64,000 nucleotides of DNA from Henricia sp. BOLD:AAB3569 (lineage: Eukaryota > Echinodermata > Asteroidea > Spinulosida > Echinasteridae), in the NCBI GenBank assembly GCA_037783545.1, contig JBBELK010001574.1, positions 22,468 to 86,467 on the forward strand, written 5' to 3'. Positions 26,201 through 38,600 of this stretch are shown in pieces. Numbering within the stretch: position 1 is the first letter of the stretch; the number at the start of each line of letters is the position of its first letter. The translations under genes and the position numbers were made by a program. The notes under the pieces are model-generated. The model made no database searches, had not been told where the DNA came from, and saw only the letters and a program-made list of their open reading frames with translations.

Positions 26201-28808
26201 CTGAGTTGTGCGCATGCTCAGTCATTCGGACTGTCGTTAACGCACCGCAGTTTGGCTCGGCAATTTGGTCAAAGTGTGGTCCAAACGTCGGCAAATTTGG
26301 AGGTCGAAAAATGTTCCGACGAACTTCAAATTTTGCATGCCCTAAACTCTCTATATTGCGCACTTGTCATAAAAAATTGACAGACTTTCGCCGGGAAATG
26401 GCAGAGAAATTTCAAAGTTTAGAAAAAACTGGGTTGAGGCTTCCTGACTGCTCTCACGCAAACCGTGGCTGTCTGTACACACCTCTTTGGGGTACTCCTG
26501 AGTTGTGCGCATGCTCAGTCATTCGGACTGTCGTTAACGCACCGCAGTTTGGCTCGGCAATTTGGTCAAAGTGTGGTCCAAACGTCGGCAAATTTGGAGG
26601 TCGAAAAATGTTCCGACGAACTTCAAATTTTGCATGCCCTAAACTCTCTATATTGCGCACTTGTCATAAAAAATTGACAGACTTTCGCCGGGAAATGGCA
26701 GAGAAATTTCAAAGTTTAGAAAAAACTGGGTTGAGGCTTCCTGACTGCTCTCACGCAAACCGTGGCTGTCTGTACACACCTCTTTGGGGTACTCCTGAGT
26801 TGTGCGCATGCTCAGTCATTCGGACTGTCGTTAACGCACCGCAGTTTGGCTCGGCAATTTGGTCAAAGTGTGGTCCAAACGTCGGCAAATTTGGAGGTCG
26901 AAAAATGTTCCGACGAACTTCAAATTTTGCATGCCCTAAACTCTCTATATTGCGCACTTGTCATAAAAAATTGACAGACTTTCGCCGGGAAATGGCAGAG
27001 AAATTTCAAAGTTTAGAAAAAACTGGGTTGAGGCTTCCTGACTGCTCTCACGCAAACCGTGGCTGTCTGTACACACCTCTTTGGGGTACTCCTGAGTTGT
27101 GCGCATGCTCAGTCATTCGGACTGTCGTTAACGCACCGCAGTTTGGCTCGGCAATTTGGTCAAAGTGTGGTCCAAACGTCGGCAAATTTGGAGGTCGAAA
27201 AATGTTCCGACGAACTTCAAATTTTGCATGCCCTAAACTCTCTATATTGCGCACTTGTCATAAAAAATTGACAGACTTTCGCCGGGAAATGGCAGAGAAA
27301 TTTCAAAGTTTAGAAAAAACTGGGTTGAGGCTTCCTGACTGCTCTCACGCAAACCGTGGCTGTCTGTACACACCTCTTTGGGGTACTCCTGAGTTGTGCG
27401 CATGCTCAGTCATTCGGACTGTCGTTAACGCACCGCAGTTTGGCTCGGCAATTTGGTCAAAGTGTGGTCCAAACGTCGGCAAATTTGGAGGTCGAAAAAT
27501 GTTCCGACGAACTTCAAATTTTGCATGCCCTAAACTCTCTATATTGCGCACTTGTCATAAAAAATTGACAGACTTTCGCCGGGAAATGGCAGAGAAATTT
27601 CAAAGTTTAGAAAAAACTGGGTTGAGGCTTCCTGACTGCTCTCACGCAAACCGTGGCTGTCTGTACACACCTCTTTGGGGTACTCCTGAGTTGTGCGCAT
27701 GCTCAGTCATTCGGACTGTCGTTAACGCACCGCAGTTTGGCTCGGCAATTTGGTCAAAGTGTGGTCCAAACGTCGGCAAATTTGGAGGTCGAAAATGTTC
27801 CGACGAACTTCAAATTTTGCATGCCCTAAACTCTCTATATTGCGCACTTGTCATAAAAAATTGACAGACTTTCGCCGGGAAATGGCAGAGAAATTTCAAA
27901 GTTTAGAAAAAACTGGGTTGAGGCTTCCTGACTGCTCTCACGCAAACCGTGGCTGTCTGTACACACCTCTTTGGGGTACTCCTGAGTTGTGCGCATGCTC
28001 AGTCATTCGGACTGTCGTTAACGCACCGCAGTTTGGCTCGGCAATTTGGTCAAAGTGTGGTCCAAACGTCGGCAAATTTGGAGGTCGAAAAATGTTCCGA
28101 CGAACTTCAAATTTTGCATGCCCTAAACTCTCTATATTGCGCACTTGTCATAAAAAATTGACAGACTTTCGCCGGGAAATGGCAGAGAAATTTCAAAGTT
28201 TAGAAAAAACTGGGTTGAGGCTTCCTGACTGCTCTCACGCAAACCGTGGCTGTCTGTACACACCTCTTTGGGGTACTCCTGAGTTGTGCGCATGCTCAGT
28301 CATTCGGACTGTCGTTAACGCACCGCAGTTTGGCTCGGCAATTTGGTCAAAGTGTGGTCCAAACGTCGGCAAATTTGGAGGTCGAAAAATGTTCCGACGA
28401 ACTTCAAATTTTGCATGCCCTAAACTCTCTATATTGCGCACTTGTCATAAAAAATTGACAGACTTTCGCCGGGAAATGGCAGAGAAATTTCAAAGTTTAG
28501 AAAAAACTGGGTTGAGGCTTCCTGACTGCTCTCACGCAAACCGTGGCTGTCTGTACACACCTCTTTGGGGTACTCCTGAGTTGTGCGCATGCTCAGTCAT
28601 TCGGACTGTCGTTAACGCACCGCAGTTTGGCTCGGCAATTTGGTCAAAGTGTGGTCCAAACGTCGGCAAATTTGGAGGTCGAAAAATGTTCCGACGAACT
28701 TCAAATTTTGCATGCCCTAAACTCTCTATATTGCGCACTTGTCATAAAAAATTGACAGACTTTCGCCGGGAAATGGCAGAGAAATTTCAAAGTTTAGAAA
28801 AAACTGGG
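17232..28808. repeat. Homogenised block of 39 nearly identical monomers
   Basis: The block is 11577 bp long, equal to 39 x 297 minus 6. The six missing bases are accounted for by single-base losses at about 19176, 19187, 19482, 23154, 24348 and 27795. Only a few substitutions were found: G to A at 18525, T to A at 20808 and one next to the 19187 deletion. Flanking blocks show roughly one to three differences per monomer. Two readings are possible: recent amplification or gene conversion of one monomer type, or repeat over-collapse or polishing in the assembly. The indels mostly fall in homopolymer runs, which resembles long-read consensus error. Confidence 0.85.
19171..19190. other. Clustered lesion inside the homogenised block
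   Basis: Within about 20 bases this monomer lost one G from GGAGG, lost one A from the A run and has T in place of G in ATGTTCC. The other monomers of this block show at most one change each, so three changes close together are unusual. A local sequencing or consensus error is the simplest explanation. A real mutational cluster is the alternative. Confidence 0.6.
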
Positions 28809-31777
28809 TTGAGGCTTCCTGACTGCTCTCACGCAAACCGTGGCTGTCTGTACACACCTCTTTGGGGTACTCCTGAGTTGTGCGCATGCTCAGTCATTCG
28901 GACTGTCGTTAACGCACCGAAGTTTGGCTCGGCAATTTGGTCAAAGTGTGGTCCAAACGTCGGCAAATTTGGAGGTCGAAAAATGTTCCGACGAACTTCA
29001 AATTTTGCATGCCCTAAACTCTCTATATTGCGCACTTGTCATAAAAAATTGACAGACTTTCGCCGGGAAATGGCAGAGAAATTTCAAAGTTTAGAAAAAA
29101 CTGGGTTGAGGCTTCCTGACTGCTCTCACGCAAACCGTGGCTGTCTGTACACACCTCTTTGGGGTACTCCTGAGTTGTGCGCATGCTCAGTCATTCGGAC
29201 TGTCGTTAACGCACCGCAGTTTGGCTCGGCAATTTGGTCAAAGTGTGGTCCAAACGTCGGCAAATTTGGAGGTCGAAAAATGTTCCGACGAACTTCAAAT
29301 TGTGCATGCCCTAAACTCTCTATATTGCGCACTTGTCATAAAAATTGACAGACTTTCGCCGGGAAATGGCAGAGAAATTTCAAAGTTTAGAAAAAACTGG
29401 GTTGAGGCTTCCTGACTGCTCTCACGCAAACCGTGGCTGTCTGTACACACCTCTTTGGGGTACTCCTGAGTTGTGCGCATGCTCAGTCATTCGGACTGTC
29501 GTTAACGCACCGCAGTTTGGCTCGGCAATTTGGTCAAAGTGTGGTCCAAACGTCGGCAAATTTGGAGGTCGAAAAATGTTCCGACGAACTTCAAATTTTG
29601 CATGCCCTAAACTCTCTATATTGCGCACTTGTCATAAAAAATTGACAGACTTTCGCCGGGAAATGGCAGAGAAATTTCAAAGTTTAGAAAAAACTGGGTT
29701 GAGGCTTCCTGACTGCTCTCACGCAAACCGTGGCTGTCTGTACACACCTATTTGGGGTACTCCTGAGTTGTGCGCATGCTCAGTCATTCGGACTGTCGTT
29801 AACGCACCGAAGTTTGGCTCGGCAATTTGGTCAAAGTGTGGTCCAAACGTCGGCAAATTTGGAGGTCGAAAAATGTTCCGACGAACTTCAAATTTTGCAT
29901 GCCCTAAACTCTCTATATTGCGCACTTGTCATAAAAAATTGACAGACTTTCGCCGGGAAATGGCAGAGAAATTTCAAAGTTTAGAAAAAACTGGGTTGAG
30001 GCTTCCTGACTGCTCTCACGCAAACCGTGGCTGTCTGTACACACCTCTTTGGGGTACTCCTGAGTTGTGCGCATGCTCAGTCATTCGGACTGTCGTTAAC
30101 GCACCGCAGTTTGGCTCGGCAATTTGGTCAAAGTGTGGTCCAAACGTCGGCAAATTTGGAGGTCGAAAAATGTTCCGACGAACTTCAAATTGTGCATGCC
30201 CTAAACTCTCTATATTGCGCACTTGTCATAAAAAATTGACAGACTTTCGCCGGGAAATGGCAGAGAAATTTCAAAGTTTAGAAAAAACTGGGTTGAGGCT
30301 TCCTGACTGCTCTCACGCAAACCGTGGCTGTCTGTACACACCTCTTTGGGGTACTCCTGAGTTGTGCGCATGCTCAGTCATTCGGACTGTCGTTAACGCA
30401 CCGCAGTTTGGCTCGGCAATTTGGTCAAAGTGTGGTCCAAACGTCGGCAAATTTGGAGGTCGAAAAATGTTCCGACGAACTTCAAATTTTGCATGCCCTA
30501 AACTCTCTATATTGCGCACTTGTCATAAAAAATTGACAGACTTTCGCCGGGAAATGGCAGAGAAATTTCAAAGTTTAGAAAAAACTGGGTTGAGGCTTCC
30601 TGACTGCTCTCACGCAAACCGTGGCTGTCTGTACACACCTCTTTGGGGTACTCCTGAGTTGTGCGCATGCTCAGTCATTCGGACTGTCGTTAACGCACCG
30701 CAGTTTGGCTCGGCAATTTGGTCAAAGTGTGGTCCAAACGTCGGCAAATTTGGAGGTCGAAAAAAGTTCCGACGAACTTCAAATTTTGCATGCCCTAAAC
30801 TCTCTATATTGCGCACTTGTCATAAAAAATTGACAGACTTTCGCCGGGAAATGGCAGAGAAATTTCAAAGTTTAGAAAAAACTGGGTTGAGGCTTCCTGA
30901 CTGCTCTCACGCAAACCGTGGCTGTCTGTACACACCTCTTTGGGGTACTCCTGAGTTGTGCGCATGCTCAGTCATTCGGACTGTCGTTAACGCACCGCAG
31001 TTTGGCTCGGCAATTTGGTCAAAGTGTGGTCCAAACGTCGGCAAATTTGGAGGTCGAAAAATGTTCCGACGAACTTCAAATTTTGCATGCCCTAAACTCT
31101 CTATATTGCGCACTTGTCATAAAAAATTGACAGACTTTCGCCGGGAAATGGCAGAGAAATTTCAAAGTTTAGAAAAAACTGGGTTGAGGCTTCCTGACTG
31201 CTCTCACGCAAACCGTGGCTGTCTGTACACACCTCTTTGGGGTACTCCTGAGTTGTGCGCATGCTCAGTCATTCGGACTGTCGTTAACGCACCGCAGTTT
31301 GGCTCGGCAATTTGGTCAAAGTGTGGTCCAAACGTCGGCAAATTTGGAGGTCGAAAAATGTTCCGACGAACTTCAAATGTTGCATGCCCTAAACTCTCTA
31401 TATTGCGCACTTGTCATAAAAAATTGACAGACTTTCGCCGGGAAATGGCAGAGAAATTTCAAAGTTTAGAAAAAACTGGGTTGAGGCTTCCTGACTGCTC
31501 TCACGCAAACCGTGGCTGTCTGTACACACCTCTTTGGGGTACTACTGAGTTGTGCGCATGCTCAGTCATTCGGACTGTCGTTAACGCACCGCAGTTTGGC
31601 TCGGCAATTTGGTCAAAGTGTGGTCCAAACGTCGGCAAATTTGGAGGTCGAAAAATGTTCCGACGAACTTCAAATTGTGCATGCCCTAAACTCTCTATAT
31701 TGCGCACTTGTCATAAAAAATTGACAGACTTTCGCCGGGAAATGGCAGAGAAATTTCAAAGTTTAGAAAAAACTGGG

Positions 31778-32669
31778 TTGAGGCTTCCTGACTGCTCTCA
31801 CGCAAACCGTGGCTGTCTGTACACACTTCTTTGGGGTACTCCTGAGTTGTGCGCATGCTCAGTCATTCGGACTGTCGTTAACGCACCGCAGTTTGGCTCG
31901 GCAATTTGGTCAAAGTGTGGTCCAAACGTCGGCAAATTTGGAGGTCGAAAAATGTTCCAACGAACTTCAAATTTTGCATGCCCTAAACTCTCTATATTGC
32001 GCACTTGTCATAAAAAATTGACAGACTTTCGCCGGGAAATGGCAGAGAAATTTCAAAGTTTAGAAAAAACTGGGTTGAGGCTTCCTGACTGCTCTCACGC
32101 AAACCGTGGCTGTCTGTACACACCTCTTTTGGGTACTCCTGAGTTGTGCGCATGCTCAGTCATTCGGACTGTCGTTAACGCACCGAAGTTTGGCTCGGCA
32201 ATTTGGTCAAAGTGTGGTCCAAACGTCGGCAAATTTGGAGGTCGAAAAATGTTCCGACGAACTTCAAATTTTGCATGCCCTAAACTCTCTATATTGCGCA
32301 CTTGTCATAAAAAAATTGACAGACTTTCGCCGGGAAATGGCAGAGAAATTTCAAAGTTTAGAAAAAACTGGGTTGAGGCTTCCTGACTGCTCTCACGCAA
32401 ACCGTAGCTGTCTGTACACACCTCTTTGGGGTACTCCTGAGTTGTGCGCATGCTCAGTCATTCGGACTGTCGTTAACGCACCGCAGTTTGGCTCGGCAAT
32501 TTGGTCAAAGTGTGGTCCAAACGTCGGCAAATTTGGAGGTCGAAAAATGTTCCGACGAACTTCAAATTGTGCATGCCCTAAACTCTCTATATTGCGCACT
32601 TGTCATAAAAAATTGACAGACTTTCGCCGGGAAATGGCAGAGAAATTTCAAAGTTTAGAAAAAACTGGG
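31778..32669. repeat. 3-monomer haplotype shared with 42479-43370
   Basis: Three successive monomers carry G182A, then C112A with an extra A near offset 240, then T197G. The same order and the same indel occur at 42479-43370, about 10.7 kb (36 monomers) to the right. Both segments are 892 bp. In each case the C64A variant lies one or two monomers upstream. A segmental duplication of several monomers, later reshuffled, is the simplest explanation. Confidence 0.75.
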
Positions 32670-35600
32670 TTGAGGCTTCCTGACTGCTCTCACGCAAACC
32701 GTGGCTGTCTGTACACACCTCTTTGGGGTACTCCTGAGTTGTGCGCATGCTCAATCATTCGGACTGTCGTTAACGCACCGCAGTTTGGCTCGGCAATTTG
32801 GTCAAAGTGTGGTCCAAACGTCGGCAAATTTGGAGGTCGAAAAATGTTCCGACGAACTTCAAATTTTGCATGCCCTAAACTCTCTATATTGCGCACTTGT
32901 CATAAAAAATTGACAGACTTTCGCCGGGAAATGGCAGAGAAATTTCAAAGTTTAGAAAAAACTGGGTTGAGGCTTCCTGACTGCTCTCACGCAAACCGTG
33001 GCTGTCTGTACACACCTCTTTGGGGTACTCCTGAGTTGTGCGCATGCTCAGTCATTCGGACTGTCGTTAACGCACCGAAGTTTGGCTCGGCAATTTGGTC
33101 AAAGTGTGGTCCAAACGTCGGCAAATTTGGAGGTCGAAAAATGTTCCGACGAACTTCAAATTTTGCATGCCCTAAACTCTCTATATTGCGCACTTGTCAT
33201 AAAAAATTGACAGACTTTCGCCGGGAAATGGCAGAGAAATTTCAAAGTTTAGAAAAAACTGGGTTGAGGCTTCCTGACTGCTCTCACGCAAACCGTGGCT
33301 GTCTGTACACACCTCTTTGGGGTACTCCTGAGTTGTGCGCATGCTCAGTCATTCGGACTGTCGTTAACGCACCGCAGTTTGGCTCGGCAATTTGGTCAAA
33401 GTGTGGTCCAAACGTCGGCAAATTTGGAGGTCGAAAAATGTTCCGACGAACTTCAAATTGTGCATGCCCTAAACTCTCTATATTGCGCACTTGTCATAAA
33501 AAATTGACAGACTTTCGCCGGGAAATGGCAGAGAAATTTCAAAGTTTAGAAAAAACTGGGTTGAGGCTTCCTGACTGCTCTCACGCAAACCGTGGCTGTC
33601 TGTACACACCTCTTTGGGGTACTCCTGAGTTGTGCGCATGCTCAGTCATTCGGGCTGTCGTTAACGCACCGCAGTTTGGCTCGGCAATTCGGTCAAAGTG
33701 TGGTCCAAACGTCGGCAAATTTGGAGGTCGAAAAATGTTCCGACGAACTTCAAATTTTGCATGCCCTAAACTCTCTATATTGCGCACTTGTCATAAAAAA
33801 TTGACAGACTTTCGCCGGGAAATGGCAGAGAAATTTCAAAGTTTAGAAAAAACTGGGTTGAGGCTTCCTGACTGCTCTCACGCAAACCGTGGCTGTCTGT
33901 ACACACCTCTTTGGGGTACTCCTGAGTTGTGCGCATGCTCAGTCATTCGGACTGTCGTTAACGCACCGCAGTTTGGCTCGGCAATTTGGTCAAAGTGTGG
34001 TCCAAACGTCGGCAAATTTGGAGGTCGAAAAATGTTCCGACGAACTTCAAATTTTGCATGCCCTAAACTCTCTATATTGCGCACTTGTCATAAAAAATTG
34101 ACAGACTTTCGCCGGGAAATGGCAGAGAAATTTCAAAGTTTAGAAAAAACTGGGTTGAGGCTTCCTGACTGCTCTCACGCAAACCGTGGCTGTCTGTACA
34201 CACCTCTTTGGGGTACTCCTGAGTTGTGCGCATGCTCAGTCATTCGGACTGTCGTTAACGCACCGCAGTTTGGCTCGGCAATTTGGTCAAAGTGTGGTCC
34301 AAACGTCGGCAAATTTGGAGGTCGAAAAATGTTCCGACGAACTTCAAATTTTGCATGCCCTAAACTCTCTATATTGCGCACTTGTCATAAAAAATTGACA
34401 GACTTTCGCCGGGAAATGGCAGAGAAATTTCAAAGTTTAGAAAAAACTGGGTTGAGGCTTCCTGACTGCTCTCACGCAAACCGTGGCTGTCTGTACACAC
34501 CTCTTTGGGGTACTCCTGAGTGGTGCGCATGCTCAGTCATTCGGACTGTCGTTAACGCACCGCAGTTTGGCTCGGCAATTTGGTCAAAGTGTGGTCCAAA
34601 CGTCGGCAAATTTGGAGGTCGAAAAATGTTCCGACGAACTTCAAATTTTGCATGCCCTAAACTCTCTATATTGCGCACTTGTCATAACAAATTGACAGAC
34701 TTTCGCCGGGAAATGGCAGAGAAATTTCAAAGTTTAGAAAAAACTGGGTTGAGGCTTCCTGACTGCTCTCACGCAAACCGTGGCTGTCTGTACACACCTC
34801 TTTGGGGTACTCCTGAGTTGTGCGCATGCTCAGTCATTCGGACTGTCGTTAACGCACCGCAGTTTGGCTCGGCAATTTGGTCAAAGTGTGGTCCAAACGT
34901 CGGCAAATTTGGAGGTCGAAAAATGTTCCGACGAACTTCAAATTTTGCATGCCCTAAACTCTCTATATTGCGCACTTGTCATAAAAAATTGACAGACTTT
35001 CGCCGGGAAATGGCAGAGAAATTTCAAAGTTCAGAAAAAACTGGGTTGAGGCTTCCTGACTGCTCTCACGCAAACCGTGGCTGTCTGTACACACCTCTTT
35101 GGGGGTACTCCTGAGTTGTGCGCATGCTCAGTCATTCGGACTGTCGTTAACGCACCGCAGTTTGGCTAGGCAATTTGGTCAAAGTGTGGTCCAAACGTCG
35201 GCAAATTTGGAGGTCGAAAAATGTTCCGACGAACTTCAAATTTTGCATGCTCTAAACTCTCTATATTGCGCACTTGTCATAAAAAATTGACAGACTTTCG
35301 CCGGGAAATGGCAGAGAAATTTCAAAGTTTAGAAAAAACTGGGTTGAGGCTTCCTGACTGCTCTCACGCAAACCGTGGCTGTCTGTACACACCTCTTTGG
35401 GGTACTCCTGAGTTGTGCGCATGCTCAGTCATTCGGACTGTCGTTAACGCACCGCAGTTTGGCTCGGCAATTTGGTCAAAGTGTGGTCCAAACGTCGGCA
35501 AATTTGGAGGTCGAAAAATGTTCCGACGAACTTCACATTTTGCATGCCCTAAACTCTCTATATTGCGCACTTGTCATAAAAAATTGACAGACTTTCGCCG

Positions 35601-38600
35601 GGAAATGGCAGAGAAATTTCAAAGTTTAGAAAAAACTGGGTTGAGGCTTCCTGACAGCTCTCACGCAAACCGTGGCTGTCTGTACACACCTCTTTGGGGT
35701 ACTCCTGAGTTGTGCGCATGCTCAGTCATTCGGACTGTCGTTAACGCACCGCAGTTTGGCTCGGCAATTTGGTCAAAGTGTGGTCCAAACGTCGGCAAAT
35801 TTGGAGGTCGAAAAATGTTCCGACGAACTTCAAATTTTGCATGCCCTAAACTCTCTATATTGCGCACTTGTCATAAAAAATTGACAGACTTTCGCCGGGA
35901 AATGGCAGAGAAATTTCAAAGTTTAGAAAAAACTGGGTTGAGGCTTCCTGACTGCTCTCACGCAAACCGTGGCTGTCTGTACACACCTCTTTGGGGTACT
36001 CCTGAGTTGTGCGCATGCTCAGTCATTCGGACTGTCGTTAACGCACCGCAGTTTGGCTCGGCAATTTGGTCAAAGTGTGGTCCAAACGTCGGCAAATTTG
36101 GAGGTCGAAAAATGTTCCGACGAACTTCAAATTTTGCATGCCCTAAACTCTCTATATTGCGCACTTGTCATAACAAATTGACAGACTTTCGCCGGGAAAT
36201 GGCAGAGAAATTTCAAAGTTTAGAAAAAACTGGGTTGAGGCTTCCTGACTGCTCTCACGCAAACCGTGGCTGTCTGTACACACCTCTTTGGGGTACTCCT
36301 GAGTTGTGCGCATGCTCAGTCATTCGGACTGTCGTTAACGCACCGCAGTTTGGCTCGGCAATTTGGTCAAAGTGTGGTCCAAACGTCGGCAAATTTGGAG
36401 GTCGAAAAATGTTCCGACGAACTTCAAATTTTGCATGCCCTGAACTCTCTATATTGCGCACTTGTCATAAAAAATTGACAGACTTTCGCCGGGAAATGGC
36501 AGAGAAATTTCAAAGTTTAGAAAAAAACTGGGTTGAGGCTTCCTGACTGCTCTCACGCAAACCGTGGCTGTCTGTACACACCTCTTTGGGGTACTCCTGA
36601 GTTGTGCGCATGCTCAGTCATTCGGACTGTCGTTAACGCACCGCAGTTTGGCTCGGCAATTTGGTCAAAGTGTGGTCCAAACGTCGGCAAATTTGGAGGT
36701 CGAAAAATGTTCCGACGAACTTCAAATTTTGCATGCCCTAAACTCTCTATATTGCGCACTTGTCATAAAAAATTGACAGACTTTCGCCGGGAAATGGCAG
36801 AGAAATTTCAAAGTTTAGAAAAAAACTGGGTTGAGGCTTCCTGACTGCTCTCACGCAAACCGTGGCTGTCTGTACACACCTATTTGGGGTACTCCTGAGT
36901 TGTGCGCATGCTCAGTCATTCGGACTGTCGTTAACGCACCGCAGTTTGGCTCGGCAATTTGGTCAAAGTGTGGTCCAAACGTCGCCAAATTTGGAGGTCG
37001 AAAAATGTTCCGACGAACTTCAAATTTTGCATGCCCTAAACTCTCTATATTGCGCACTTGTCATTAAAAATTGACAGACTTTCGCCGGGAAATGGCAGAG
37101 AAATTTCAAAGTTTAGAAAAAACTGGGTTGAGGCTTCCTGACTGCTCTCACGCAAACCGTGGCTGTCTGTACACACCTCTTTGGGGTACTCCTGAGTTGT
37201 GCGCATGCTCAGTCATTCGGACTGTCGTTAACGCACCGCAGTTTGGCTCGGCAATTTTGTCAAAGTGTGGTCCAAACGTCGGCAAATTTGGAGGTCGAAA
37301 AATGTTCCGACGAACTTCAAATTTTGCATGCCCTAAACTCTCTATATTGCGCACTTGTCATAAAAAATTGACAGACTTTCGCCGGGAAATGGCAGAGAAA
37401 TTTCAAAGTTTAGAAAAAAACTGGGTTGAGGCTTCCTGACTGCTCTCACGCAAACCGTGGCTGTCTGTACACACCTCTTTGGGGTACTCCTGAGTTGTGC
37501 GCATGCTCAGTCATTCGGACTGTCGTTAACGCACCGCAGTTTGGCTCGGCAATTTGGTCAAAGTGTGGTCCAAACGTCGGCAAATTTGGAGGTCGAAAAA
37601 TGTTCCGACGAACTTCAAATTTTGCATGCCCTAAACTCTCGTATATTGCGCACTTGTCATAAAAAAATGACAGACTTTCGCCGGGAAATGGCAGAGAAAT
37701 TTCAAAGTTTAGAAAAAACTGGGTTGAGGCTTCCTGACTGCTCTCACGCAAACCGTGGCTGTCTGTACACACCTCTTTGGGGTACTCCTGAGTTGTGCGC
37801 ATGCTCAGTCATTCGGACTGTCGTTAACGCACCGCAGTTTGGCTCGGCAATTTGGTCAAAGTGTGGTCCAAACGTCGGCAAATTTGGAGGTCGAAAAATG
37901 TTCCGACGAACTTCAAATTTTGCATGCCCTAAACTCTCTATATTGCGCACTTGTCATAAAAAATTGACAGACTTTCGCCGGGAAATGGCAGAGAAATTTC
38001 AAAGTTTAGAAACAACTGGGTTGAGGCTTCCTGACTGCTCTCACGCAAACCGTGGCTGTCTGTACACACCTCTTTGGGGTACTCCTGAGTTGTGCGCATG
38101 CTCAGTCATTCGGACTGTCGTTAACGCACCGCAGTTTGGCTCGGCAATTTGGTCAAAGTGTGGTCCAAACGTCGGCAAATTTGGAGGTCGAAAAATGTTC
38201 CGACGAACTTCAAATTTTGCATGCCCTAAACTCTCTATATTGCGCACTTGTCATAAAAAATTGACAGACTTTCGCCGGGAAATGGCAGAGAAATTTCAAA
38301 GTTTAGAAAAAACTGGGTTAATGCTTCCTGACTGCTCTCACGCAAACCGTGGCTGTCTGTACACACCTCTTTGGGGTACTCCTGAGTTGTGCGCATGCTC
38401 AGTCATTCGGACTGTCGTTAACGCACCGCAGTTTGGCTCGGCAATTTGGTCAAAGTGTGGTCCAAACGTCGGCAAATTTGGAGGTCGAAAAATGTTCCGA
38501 CGAACTTCAAATTTTGCATGCCCTAAACTCTCTATATTGCGCACTTGTCATAAAAAATTGACAGACTTTCGCCGGGAAATGGCAGAGAAATTTCAAAGTT

